DNA of 21,934 nt from Bryobacterales bacterium. Lineage in GTDB: Bacteria; Acidobacteriota; Terriglobia; Bryobacterales; Bryobacteraceae. The DNA is taken from contig JAEHDI010000382.1 of the NCBI GenBank assembly GCA_016880505.1, forward strand, positions 1-21,934, read 5' to 3'. The position numbers and the translations under genes were made by a program. Under the pieces are notes generated by a model. It searched no databases, was not told where the DNA came from, and saw only the letters and a list, made by a program, of their open reading frames with translations. Shown in pieces: positions 7,785 to 15,032 of this stretch (position 1 is the stretch's first letter; every line of letters starts with the position of its first letter).

Positions 7785-7842
7785 GCCGGCGGCATGTCGA
7801 GGGTTGCAAGTGGTCCGCGGATGAGCCCAGGAGTGGAGATGC

Positions 7843-8298
7843 ATGGCCGTTAAGGGGCGGCGGTATCCCGAGCGACCAATCGTGGGGGTAGGGGCGATTA
7901 TCCTGAGACGCGATCGAGTGCTCCTGGTCGAACGGGCTGGTGAACCGTTGAAGGGCTACTGGTCGCTGCCGGGCGGTGTCCTCGAAGCCGGCGAATCGCT
8001 TCACGATGGCGTTCAGCGGGAGGTGAGGGAAGAAACCGGCCTCGAAGTCGAGCCTTTGGGAATCTTCGAGGTCTTCGAGCGCATCAACCTCGACGGGCGT
8101 GGGCGGACCGAGTACCACTACGTGCTGGTTGACTACATGTGCCGGGTAGTCGGCGGCGAGCTCCGCCCGGCGGACGATGCAAACCGCGCCGAGTGGGTCC
8201 GGCGTGCGGACCTCCGGAAGTTCCAGATTACGGAAGGAACCGAGGATGTCCTCAGAAGAGCCTTCCAGCAGCGACGGAGAGGACTCCTCAAGCCATGA
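7843..8298 (+). CDS. Nudix hydrolase
   Basis: A 151-residue Nudix protein. The box spans about residues 44-66: G-G-V-L-E-A-G-E-S, then R-E-V-R-E-E-T-G-L with the metal-binding Glu residues all present. The strand before it (V-G-V-G-A-I-I-L-R-R-D-R-V-L-L-V) is typical of the ADP-ribose/NTP pyrophosphatase group. The nucleotide substrate cannot be told. GGAG precedes the ATG. Its stop overlaps the MutS2 start as ATGA (8295-8298), so the two are translationally coupled. Confidence 0.92.
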   Translation: MAVKGRRYPERPIVGVGAIILRRDRVLLVERAGEPLKGYWSLPGGVLEAGESLHDGVQREVREETGLEVEPLGIFEVFERINLDGRGRTEYHYVLVDYMCRVVGGELRPADDANRAEWVRRADLRKFQITEGTEDVLRRAFQQRRRGLLKP

Positions 8299-10721
8299 AA
8301 ACCACAAGCTCAGACCTGCTCGAATTCGAGGCGCTCCGCGAGCTCGTCGCGCGCTACATCGCGAGCCCGCTTGGCCTGGCGCTGCTCCGCGAGGCAGCTC
8401 CCCATACAGACCGCGTGCGCCTGGAGCTGGCGCTCGCCGACGTTGCCGAGGCGATCGCGTACGTGCAAGCAGCCTCGAAGCCCCATCCCGCGGTACGTGG
8501 AGCGGCGGTCCGCATCCGGTTCGACTCTCTGAGCGACCCAACGGAAGCCCTTCAGAAACTGCGGATCGAGGGGACGGTGCTGGAGGCGAAGGAGATCCTC
8601 CAACTCACCGGTCTGATGGACCTGGCGTCGGATGTAAAGCGGCTGCTCGGGTCGGTTGCCGAACGATTCCCGCGGCTGGCCGGGAGAGGCCGCGAAATCG
8701 GAGAGTTCCACTCGCTGGTCCGCGACCTGGTGGGAAAGGTCCTGCCGGACGGCACACTGGCCGATGACGCAAGCCCGGCGCTGGCGCGCCTGCGCCGGGA
8801 TATCGACAGGCAGAGGAAGCTCGTCCAGGAGTCGCTCGAGAGGTTTCTGCGGATCCACCGCGAGGAGAACGTCCTTCAGGAAGAGTTCGTCACGATCCGC
8901 AACGACCGGTTCGTGGTACCGGTGATTGCCGGGCGCCAGCGGAAGATCGAAGGTGTGATCCATGGAGCCAGCGGTAGCGGCCACACGATGTTCGTCGAAC
9001 CCCTCGAAACCATCGAACTGAACAACGAACTGGTGCGGCTCAGCGAAGAGGAACTTCGCGAGATTCACCATATTCTTCGCGAGATGACCGCTAGCCTGCG
9101 GGCAAGCGGAGAAGCCATCGCGGCTACGGCCAAGGTGCTGGGGGATCTCGAATTCCTGTTCGCCAAGGCGCGATTTGCATCCGATTTCGACTGCACGGTG
9201 CCGCGATTCAGCCCGTCCGAGGCGCGGCGCCTCAGTCTTCGCGAGGCGCGCCATCCGCTCCTGGCGGATGTCCTGCGCCGTCAGAAGAAGCCGATCATCC
9301 CGGTGTCTCTTGAATTGACGGAAGACTGCCGGACCCTCTTGATCAGCGGGCCGAATACAGGCGGCAAGACGGTGACGCTAAAGACGGTCGGGCTTCTCGC
9401 GCTGATGGCGCAGGCGGGCTTTCCGGTACCCTGCTCCGAGGCGGAGTTTCCATTATTCGGCCAGGTGCTTGCGGATATCGGCGACCAGCAGTCCATCCAG
9501 GAAAGCTTAAGCACTTTCTCGGCGCACATCTGCCGCGTGCGCGACATGCTCGACGCGGCCGATTCGACCTCTCTGGTGTTACTCGACGAACTGGGCCGGG
9601 CGACGGACCCGGAGGAGGGAGGAGCGCTCGGCGTCGCCGTTCTGGAGCGCTTCCGCTCGGCCGGTGCGTTCACGCTGTCATCCACGCATCTGATGGCTCT
9701 GAAGGTGTACGGCGCCTCCACGCCGGGCGTAGTCAATGCGTCGATGGGCTTCGACGACGAGACGCTCAGGCCGACGTATGTCCTGAAGGTGGGCGCTCCC
9801 GGCAAGTCAGCCGGTCTGGAGATTGCGAAGCGCCTGGGAATACCCGATGTGTTGATCGGCGAGGCAGGCCAGCGGCTCGGGAGCCGCGAGCGCGATCTCA
9901 GCAGCTTTCTCTCCGACTTACACCGCCGGCTGGACCGCCTGGCCGCGCAGGAGCAGGAACTGCGGGAGATGAAGGAAGCCCTGATCGCCCGTCAGAAGTC
10001 CCTGGCAACGGAATGGGAGCGCCGGGAATCCGCAAAGCTGAAGGAACTGGAGCGGCGCTACGAGTTGGTGCTTGAGAAGTTCGACAGCCAGGCGCAGGAG
10101 GCGATCGAACGGATTGTCGCCGAAGCCGAACGGAAGAAAGTTGCTTCGTCCGCCATGCGTCGCGTCGGAGGGTTGAAGCGCGGACTCCGGGAAGAGCTGG
10201 AAGTCACCGTGGTATCGACACAGAATGAGTCCCGGCAAGGCGCCCTCGAAACGCCGAAGGCGCAGATTACGGAAGGCGTGCGGGTACGGCTCAAGAACAT
10301 CCGCGAACCCGCACGGGTCAGCCGAAAGCTGGCAGGCGGCCTGATCGAAGTCCAGGCGGGCTTCCTCAAGCTTCAGGTTTCGGAGGATGACGTTCTGGAA
10401 GTCCTGCCAGATGCAGGAGGGGGCGCGGGCCTGCCAAAGCACGTCACTTACCGCCCGGCGGTACAACCGGCGCAAGCCGTGCAGGAAATCAACGTAATAG
10501 GCCAGCGTGCCGAAGAGGCATGCGATGCGGTGGAGAAGTTCCTGGACAACGCGGTGCTCGCCGAGGCGACGCGCGTGCGGATTGTTCACGGGCACGGCAT
10601 GGGAATTCTGCGGCGGGCCATCGCTGAGCTGCTAGCCAAAAATCCGAACGTCGAGAAGTTCCACGCCGGCGATCAGTTCGAGGGAGGCGCCGGAGCGACG
10701 ATCGTGGAACTAAAGGGCTGA
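8295..10721 (+). CDS. mutS2: endonuclease MutS2
   Basis: An 808-residue MutS2: no mismatch-recognition domain, core/lever helices at about 1-310, an ABC-type ATPase at about 315-530, a charged coiled coil at about 530-640, and a C-terminal Smr nuclease domain at about 732-808. Seen motifs: Walker A G-P-N-T-G-G-K-T (near 352), the signature region S-T-F-S-A-H, Walker B L-V-L-L-D-E-L-G-R-A (near 427), and the Smr motif H-G-H-G-M-G (near 764). The usual L-D-L-R-G of Smr is I-N-V-I-G here. MutS2 binds branched DNA and suppresses recombination, and it also acts on collided ribosomes in Bacillus. The ATG at 8295 was chosen because it overlaps the Nudix stop and starts the conserved N-terminus. Confidence 0.95.
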   Translation: MKTTSSDLLEFEALRELVARYIASPLGLALLREAAPHTDRVRLELALADVAEAIAYVQAASKPHPAVRGAAVRIRFDSLSDPTEALQKLRIEGTVLEAKEILQLTGLMDLASDVKRLLGSVAERFPRLAGRGREIGEFHSLVRDLVGKVLPDGTLADDASPALARLRRDIDRQRKLVQESLERFLRIHREENVLQEEFVTIRNDRFVVPVIAGRQRKIEGVIHGASGSGHTMFVEPLETIELNNELVRLSEEELREIHHILREMTASLRASGEAIAATAKVLGDLEFLFAKARFASDFDCTVPRFSPSEARRLSLREARHPLLADVLRRQKKPIIPVSLELTEDCRTLLISGPNTGGKTVTLKTVGLLALMAQAGFPVPCSEAEFPLFGQVLADIGDQQSIQESLSTFSAHICRVRDMLDAADSTSLVLLDELGRATDPEEGGALGVAVLERFRSAGAFTLSSTHLMALKVYGASTPGVVNASMGFDDETLRPTYVLKVGAPGKSAGLEIAKRLGIPDVLIGEAGQRLGSRERDLSSFLSDLHRRLDRLAAQEQELREMKEALIARQKSLATEWERRESAKLKELERRYELVLEKFDSQAQEAIERIVAEAERKKVASSAMRRVGGLKRGLREELEVTVVSTQNESRQGALETPKAQITEGVRVRLKNIREPARVSRKLAGGLIEVQAGFLKLQVSEDDVLEVLPDAGGGAGLPKHVTYRPAVQPAQAVQEINVIGQRAEEACDAVEKFLDNAVLAEATRVRIVHGHGMGILRRAIAELLAKNPNVEKFHAGDQFEGGAGATIVELKG

Positions 10722-11192
10722 CAGGGCTTCGAGCACCTGTGCGGCGTGCCCTTGCGCCTTTACCTTCGGAAAGATCTTCGCGATCCGGCCGTCCTTCCCG
10801 ATGATGAAGGTGGTGCGTTCGATGCCCATCACGGTCTTCCCGTACATGTTCTTTTCCTTCCACACGCCATAAGCCTGGGCGGCCGTCTTGTCGACATCGC
10901 AGAGGAGCGTGAAAGGAAGATCGTATTTCGTCTTGAACTTTGACTGGGCCGCCGAACTGTCGGGGGAGATTCCAAGAATCACTGCGTTATGTTTCGCGAA
11001 CTGCTTCGAGGTGTCGCGGAACTCGCATGCCTCCGTCGTGCAGCCGGGTGTGTCCGCCCTCGGGTAGAAATAGAGGACGACAGTCTTGCCTTTCAGGCTG
11101 GCGAGGTTGAGCGCCTCTCCGCGGTCTGTCGTGAGGACGAGCGGAGGGGCTGGATCGCCTTCTTTCAGGGCGACGGGCACTGTTTTAGCCAT
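10710..11192 (-). CDS. bcp: thiol peroxidase of the PrxQ/Bcp type
   Basis: A 160-residue peroxiredoxin. The active site reads Y-P-R-A-D-T-P-G-C-T-T-E-A-C-E-F-R-D, with peroxidatic Cys51 and resolving Cys56 five residues apart, as in PrxQ/Bcp with the intramolecular disulfide. It reduces H2O2 and organic hydroperoxides using thioredoxin. The ATG at 11192 gives the family length; a longer in-frame start exists but would overlap the upstream gene. It is the last gene of the minus-strand run with Get3, 13 bases after the small Cys protein. Its 3' end overlaps the convergent mutS2 end by 12 bases. Confidence 0.93.
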   Translation of the reverse strand: MAKTVPVALKEGDPAPPLVLTTDRGEALNLASLKGKTVVLYFYPRADTPGCTTEACEFRDTSKQFAKHNAVILGISPDSSAAQSKFKTKYDLPFTLLCDVDKTAAQAYGVWKEKNMYGKTVMGIERTTFIIGKDGRIAKIFPKVKAQGHAAQVLEALSAL

Positions 11193-11205
11193 GGTCGTTG
11201 GATGA

Positions 11206-11442
11206 TTACTCGACCGGAACGGTTGTGCCTTTTCTTTCTTCCCGCGTGAGGCAGTCGATGCGCTCATCGATCAGTGTCCGGACGGCTTTCAGGAACTCGA
11301 CGCGGGCGTTCCGAAAGTGCTCACGAGCGGACTCGGAGCCGCACTGGAGCATGGTGGTCAACTTCGGACCGGCGCCCATGCAAAGACAGTTCACACGAGG
11401 CTCGGCGGGACCCGAAGCCGTGGTAGTTTCCTTCTCGCTCAT
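11206..11442 (-). CDS. small Cys-containing protein of unknown function
   Basis: A 78-residue protein whose ATG overlaps the Get3-like stop codon (ATGA at 11442-11439), so it is translationally coupled. It has a disordered Thr/Glu/Pro-rich start, then V-N-C-L-C-M-G-A-G-P with a C-x-C pair, another Cys at M-L-Q-C-G, and an amphipathic helix A-R-E-H-F-R-N-A-R-V-E-F-L-K-A-V-R-T-L-I. I recognise no family. The tight link with the Get3-like ATPase suggests a partner role, which is inference. Confidence 0.7.
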   Translation of the reverse strand: MSEKETTTASGPAEPRVNCLCMGAGPKLTTMLQCGSESAREHFRNARVEFLKAVRTLIDERIDCLTREERKGTTVPVE

Positions 11443-12632
11443 GAGGCGAACTCCTTCATTTCGACGGTTAGAATCTTGTTGTCCAGCCTGGCACGGGCCG
11501 GTGTCAAGGCCGCCATCGAGGTTGGCAGGCCGATATGCCGGCGGAGTGTGCCAATCTCTACCACCAGCTCATCACTCTTCTTGAACAGCCCGATTTCACC
11601 CTTGGTGGCGAAGGGCAGATGAATGCGGACTTCGTAGGAGCCATCGTGCTTCTCGAAGCTGTACGGCCGGTCTGTGCGGATTACCGCGGCGGGATTCTCG
11701 CCATCCGGATAGAGGATCGAAGCAAGCTCTTCCAGGCGTGGCCGCCCGAGCACTTCGTGCGCAAAGAGCGGAACCTTTTTCACGCGCACCGGAGCGAAGT
11801 ACTCCTCAATCTCACGGAGGTTTTCTTCCTGGGACACGCGCCAATCGTCAAAATAGCTGTCAGTGACCTCGCTTGGGAGTACCCGGTTCACAATCACCGT
11901 GTCCACGGTGAGCCCGTGAAGGGAGAAATAGACGAACGCGCGCTGGGTCTCGCGCAGTACCATCTTCTCCGGGTTTGTTGCCAGCCGTACGCTCGTGAGG
12001 CGCGGATCCTCGAGCAATTCGTCAATACCCTCGAGCTTCCGGAACAGCTCCTGGACGTTGGCGAAGTAGCTGTCAGTTGGAAGCTCAACCGGCGACACGT
12101 GGCGGGCGAGAGGCCGCACCGCCTTGAGGAGGCTGCGCTGGAAGGGGAACACGTGCTTCATGTACCAGTCGAGCGTGGTCGGCATGCTCACGAAGCGCAT
12201 GGACTCGGCCGTAGGCGCGCAGTCCAGCACGACGGCATCGTAGAGCTTCTCGCGCCAGTACTGATTCACGTACAGCATGGCGCTCAACTCTTCCATGCCG
12301 GGGAGAATCGCCAACTCCTCCGCTTCGACGCCGCTTATGCCCGTGGTGCGCAGCACGGAGACGACATAGGAGGAGATCTCCTGCCAGTGGCGCCTGATCT
12401 CCTTCTGGATGTTCACCTCCTGGATGGCCAGGTGGCTGTTAACCGGGAACGGATCGGCGGTTTGTCCCTGGAAGAGGCCGGTGGTCAGATCGAAAGAGTC
12501 CGCCAGGCTGTGGGCGGGATCGACGCTCATGACGAGGGTTCGGAGCCCGAGCTGCGCCATCCGTACCCCGGTGGCCGCGGCAAGGCTGGTTTTCCCCACG
12601 CCTCCTTTCCCAGTGAAGAGGAGGATACGCAT
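11439..12632 (-). CDS. Get3/ArsA-family ATPase
   Basis: A 397-residue ATPase of the Get3/ArsA group. The deviant Walker A is G-K-G-G-V-G-K-T at residues 8-15, switch I is S-V-D-P-A-H-S-L-A-D-S-F (about 36-47), and switch II is L-D-C-A-P-T-A-E-S-M-R-F. The last ~90 residues (from about 305) form a beta-rich HSP20-like domain common in bacterial ArsA/Get3 homologs. Only one ATPase domain is present, unlike plasmid ArsA. No arsB, arsC or arsR is nearby, so an arsenite-pump role is unlikely; a role in handling membrane proteins or as a holdase is more plausible but not shown. The ATG is four bases past the stop of the DUF2064 gene. Confidence 0.9.
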   Translation of the reverse strand: MRILLFTGKGGVGKTSLAAATGVRMAQLGLRTLVMSVDPAHSLADSFDLTTGLFQGQTADPFPVNSHLAIQEVNIQKEIRRHWQEISSYVVSVLRTTGISGVEAEELAILPGMEELSAMLYVNQYWREKLYDAVVLDCAPTAESMRFVSMPTTLDWYMKHVFPFQRSLLKAVRPLARHVSPVELPTDSYFANVQELFRKLEGIDELLEDPRLTSVRLATNPEKMVLRETQRAFVYFSLHGLTVDTVIVNRVLPSEVTDSYFDDWRVSQEENLREIEEYFAPVRVKKVPLFAHEVLGRPRLEELASILYPDGENPAAVIRTDRPYSFEKHDGSYEVRIHLPFATKGEIGLFKKSDELVVEIGTLRRHIGLPTSMAALTPARARLDNKILTVEMKEFAS

Positions 12633-12636
12633 ACCC

Positions 12637-13284
12637 TTATTCTAGTCCCGCCACGAGGGGGCGGTTCTTTGCAATCCACGCCGCGGTGTGCCGCGGCACT
12701 GCGGGACCGGTGGCCAGGCGTGCCAGGTCAGCAGGGGTATCAACGTCGAACCAAGCGGGGCCGACTGCGGTGGTGAGACCACACTTCCAAGAGGCCCGGA
12801 GGGTGTCTTCCAGAGTGAAAGGACCAGACCATCGAACGCCGCGAAACATGTCCGAGCGGGTGCGGCGGCAGGCGATGACGCAGTAACCGCCGTCATCGGT
12901 CGGAATCAGGGTCACGTCAGCGGGCGATGACAGCACTGTTTGCAGGTGTGACGCGGGCAAAGTGGGGGCATCCGTCCCGACGATCACCGCTTGCGGGCGG
13001 TGCTCCGAGAGGGCTCCGTTCAGAGCATGCAGCATCCTGATGCCGAGGTCGCCCTCCTCCTGCAACCTCCTCGCAACCTTTGTCCCCGGCCAGGCATCCG
13101 TATTTATGTTGGTGTGCAATTCGATGTCGGCGACGCGACTCAGGATGGCCATCCCTTCGAGCATGTCTGCAACAAACGCCTTGTGCAAAAGGGCGGCCTC
13201 ACCAGCCCCCAGGCGCTCGGCAAGCCTGGTCTTGACCTGGCCGGCCACGGGCGCCTTCGCGAAGAGGATAATGACGGGCCGCAT
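12637..13284 (-). CDS. DUF2064/TIGR04282 glycosyltransferase-like protein
   Basis: A 215-residue GT-A-fold protein. It opens with V-I-I-L-F-A-K-A-P-V-A-G-Q-V-K-T-R-L, the nucleotide-sugar-binding signature of this family, followed by V-G-T-D-A-P-T-L-P (metal-binding region) and T-D-D-G-G-Y-C-V-I-A. Members lie beside cofactor or glycolipid genes in many bacteria and are poorly characterised; the donor and acceptor are unknown. I chose the ATG at 13284 because it starts exactly at the conserved N-terminus, although the frame is open further upstream. It leads the minus-strand run to the Get3-like gene and diverges from the cytochrome gene across 52 bases. Confidence 0.88.
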   Translation of the reverse strand: MRPVIILFAKAPVAGQVKTRLAERLGAGEAALLHKAFVADMLEGMAILSRVADIELHTNINTDAWPGTKVARRLQEEGDLGIRMLHALNGALSEHRPQAVIVGTDAPTLPASHLQTVLSSPADVTLIPTDDGGYCVIACRRTRSDMFRGVRWSGPFTLEDTLRASWKCGLTTAVGPAWFDVDTPADLARLATGPAVPRHTAAWIAKNRPLVAGLE

Positions 13285-13336
13285 GAAGTGATTGTAGACT
13301 GGTGTTTTCAGGCGATTGTTTTCGATGAGGGGAAGA

Positions 13337-13681
13337 ATGTTTAAAATCGGTCGTTTTCGTCTGTTTGCGATTTGCGTGTCGGGCGCCCTGGCGGCCGGAG
13401 CGGCGAGTGCCGCGCCAAAGGCCGGAAAGGGCGACGCAGGCAAGGGAAAGGCTGTTTTTGAGCAGTGCGCGGTGTGCCACAACGCCGACAGCACCGACAA
13501 GAAGATGGGGCCTGGGCTGAAGGGCATCTTTAAGCGAGCGAAGCTGGCGAGTGGCAAGCCAGTGAACGAAAGTAACATTCGTGCGACCATCGACGCGGGT
13601 GGTAACGGAATGCCTCCCTACAAGGAGATGCTGTCGGATCAGGAAAAAGACAACCTGATCGCGTACCTGAAGACGCTCTGA
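13337..13681 (+). CDS. small secreted class I c-type cytochrome
   Basis: A 114-residue protein with a signal peptide (about residues 1-26, ending A-S-A-A) and one haem-binding C-A-V-C-H (Cys44, Cys47, His48). The second haem ligand should be Met92 in G-N-G-M-P-P-Y. It is a periplasmic electron carrier; its partners are not in the window. GAGGGGA lies just ahead of the ATG at 13337, which decides that start over an upstream TTG. Confidence 0.93.
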   Translation: MFKIGRFRLFAICVSGALAAGAASAAPKAGKGDAGKGKAVFEQCAVCHNADSTDKKMGPGLKGIFKRAKLASGKPVNESNIRATIDAGGNGMPPYKEMLSDQEKDNLIAYLKTL

Positions 13682-13686
13682 GGTTT

Positions 13687-13702
13687 CCGTCCGGCTGGAC
13701 GG
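13687..13702 (+). terminator. hairpin after the cytochrome gene
   Basis: CCGTCC-GGCT-GGACGG forms a perfect 6-bp stem with a 4-base loop starting five bases past the stop codon. No T-run follows, so it may not terminate on its own. Confidence 0.3.
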
Positions 13703-13715
13703 CCGCGGACCGCGG

Positions 13716-13745
13716 TTGACGAGGCCGCGGCGCAACGTCTACAGT
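13716..13745 (+). promoter_or_regulatory. sigma70-like promoter of tRNA-Glu
   Basis: TTGACG (13716-13721) and TACAGT (13740-13745) are 18 bases apart, and the -10 box ends 30 bases before the mature tRNA 5' end. Position and spacing fit a stable-RNA promoter. Confidence 0.6.
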
Positions 13746-13775
13746 GAAGAGAGCCTGCCGAGCAACCGGTTTCAC

Positions 13776-13853
13776 GTCCCTATCGTCTAGCCCGGCCTAG
13801 GACACCGCCCTTTCACGGCGGCAACGCGGGTTCGAATCCCGCTGGGGACGCCA
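13776..13853 (+). tRNA. tRNA-Glu (anticodon TTC)
   Basis: A complete cloverleaf can be drawn. The 7-bp acceptor stem pairs GTCCCTA with TGGGGAC. The anticodon stem CCGCC/GGCGG closes the loop CTTTCAC, giving anticodon TTC (13812-13814), which reads GAA/GAG. The T arm is GCGGG-TTCGAAT-CCCGC. The discriminator G is at 13850 and CCA is encoded at 13851-13853. A truncated integrase follows directly, so the 3' end was probably used as an attachment site. Confidence 0.96.
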
Positions 13854-13903
13854 TTCAAAGTCAAGTCCAATGGCAAGCCCTGAGGCTAGCTCTGAAGACC
13901 GCT

Positions 13904-14170
13904 GTGATGGCCTTGGCAGCGTCAAAACTCCCGCCCTGCTCGATCAACGACTACTTGAGAGCGATCAACGCGTTTCTGCGCTGGTGCAACAGTGAGGAAC
14001 ATTTGCCGGAACTCCTGAAGCTCGACTCCCTGAAGGAAGAGCAGAAAGTGATTCAGACGTTCAGCCCACAGCAGATTCAGACGTTGCTGGGATGGAAGCC
14101 GAAGACATTCTCCGAGCACCGTCTCGCCGCCCTGATAGCGCTGCTGCTAGACACGGCCCTCGGAGGGTAG
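13904..14170 (+). pseudogene. truncated tyrosine recombinase/integrase
   Basis: An 88-codon fragment of a phage-type integrase, starting about 50 bases after the tRNA CCA. It holds the end of the core-binding (SAM-like) domain, S-I-N-D-Y-L-R-A-I-N-A-F-L-R-W, a linker with K-E-E-Q-K-V-I-Q-T-F-S-P-Q-Q-I, and the start of the catalytic domain, H-R-L-A-A-L-I-A-L-L-L-D-T-A-L. Families normally continue D-T-G-L-R-I-x-E at that point; here the frame ends G-G-stop. The catalytic Arg, H-x-x-R and Tyr are absent, so it cannot recombine. The frame is open without an obvious start back to the tRNA, so the N-terminus is missing as well. Confidence 0.75.
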
Positions 14171-14214
14171 GCGTATAGTAGCGGCATATCTGTGTAAAAG
14201 AAAGAAACAATGCT

Positions 14215-14430
14215 TCAGCCGTTCGGCCAGCAGGCCGCATCTCGACGCTTGAAGTCGGCAGTTCTCTTCTCCAGGATTGTGCGAGACTCTGGTGGGAGGG
14301 CAGCCTCAAACCCGCCGATCAACTTCTCGACCTCGGGGAAGCGATCTTCGAAGTATTTCATCGTTGGGCCTTTGACAGTCCAGCGAGTGGTAGTCGAGTG
14401 AGCAAGACGCTTGTTGAGGTTGGTCGCCAT
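14215..14430 (-). CDS. small protein of unknown function
   Basis: A possible 71-residue gene with an ATG at 14430, 18 bases past the stop of the gene upstream on the same strand. Codon third positions favour G/C, as in real genes here. It is highly charged and mostly helical (E-V-E-K-L-I-G-G-F-E, then R-T-I-L-E-K-R-T-A-D-F-K-R-R-D) with no signal peptide, membrane segment or known motif. It could also be a fragment of a larger gene, given the decayed integrase next to it. Confidence 0.45.
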   Translation of the reverse strand: MATNLNKRLAHSTTTRWTVKGPTMKYFEDRFPEVEKLIGGFEAALPPESRTILEKRTADFKRRDAACWPNG

Positions 14431-14448
14431 GTCGCTGAGCCAATCCGG

Positions 14449-14790
14449 CTACTGTAGCCCACCAAAGAAGCCCGCGTCAAAACCGGGCACTACTTGGAAG
14501 TGGCTAGCTGCGAGGTCGTCTTGCATTGGTTTGCCGTAGAAGAAATCAGTCAACAAGCGGAAGTGCAACAACAAGGGGTAGACGACTGCCTGCCGGCTGA
14601 CCGGGCACAGTCTCCGTTGATGGTTGCAGGCGCTCGACAGCAAGCGACGATTGGCACGAAAGCGGTAGAACTCAAACGCTAAGGTTGTAAGAGCGGCCTC
14701 AAGTGTTTGTGCATTGGCCAGATCTGGCATGATCCTCTGATTGTCGAACTTCGCTAATGCTCGGACGCGATCCGCATTAGTCAGTTCCAT
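14449..14790 (-). CDS. all-alpha protein of unknown function
   Basis: A 113-residue protein from the ATG at 14790. The frame is open to an ATG at 14898, but a perfect TATAAT lies between the two, so I prefer the inner start. The central part, A-L-T-T-L-A-F-E-F-Y-R-F-R-A-N, and the segment Y-P-L-L-L-H-F-R-L-L-T-D-F-F-Y resemble, from memory, a family of helical hypothetical proteins carrying E-S-x-L-L-H-x-R-x-L-x-D-F. That likeness is not tested. It starts a two-gene minus-strand unit with the small gene at 14215-14430. Confidence 0.5.
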   Translation of the reverse strand: MELTNADRVRALAKFDNQRIMPDLANAQTLEAALTTLAFEFYRFRANRRLLSSACNHQRRLCPVSRQAVVYPLLLHFRLLTDFFYGKPMQDDLAASHFQVVPGFDAGFFGGLQ

Positions 14791-14881
14791 GGCCTGGATA
14801 CGACGATTGTTCAGTAGATCCGGCGGAAGCTGTAGTAGACAAAGTAGAGGCAGAGCGCAACCCACTGGTTCCCCGCTTACT

Positions 14882-14887
14882 ATTATA
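14882..14887 (-). promoter_or_regulatory. consensus -10 box for the 14790-14215 unit
   Basis: On the minus strand TATAAT lies in a locally AT-rich stretch, about 90 bases before the ATG at 14790. A TTGACG upstream is 21 bases away, too far for a normal pair, so only the -10 box is convincing. Confidence 0.35.
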
Positions 14888-15032
14888 GAAAGGGCCATGG
14901 AACTGCGCCGTCAAGCCAAGCAGCCGTCGGAGCCAACAGGAGGCACCGCAATCCTATCTAAAGTCAGTATTGCCTATGCGATAGAAGAGCCGCATAATCT
15001 ACTCGTAGAAAACCCAGTAAGTTGAAGTCCCC

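Noticed and set aside
6945..7844. Minus-strand ORF of 299 codons opposite the SMP-30-like gene
   Set aside because: Antisense shadow of a gene with a signal peptide and metal-site residues; no domain visible.
8310..9254. Minus-strand ORF of 314 codons opposite mutS2
   Set aside because: Antisense shadow within a conserved MutS2 region; composition biased and no recognisable fold.
11535..12776. Plus-strand ORF of 413 codons opposite the Get3-like gene
   Set aside because: Lies antisense to a gene with clear ATPase motifs; the product is Arg/Glu/His-rich with no motif.
14449..14898. Longer start at 14898 for the small unknown gene
   Set aside because: The perfect TATAAT at 14887-14882 would place the transcript start inside this extension, and the extra 36 residues look non-coding.
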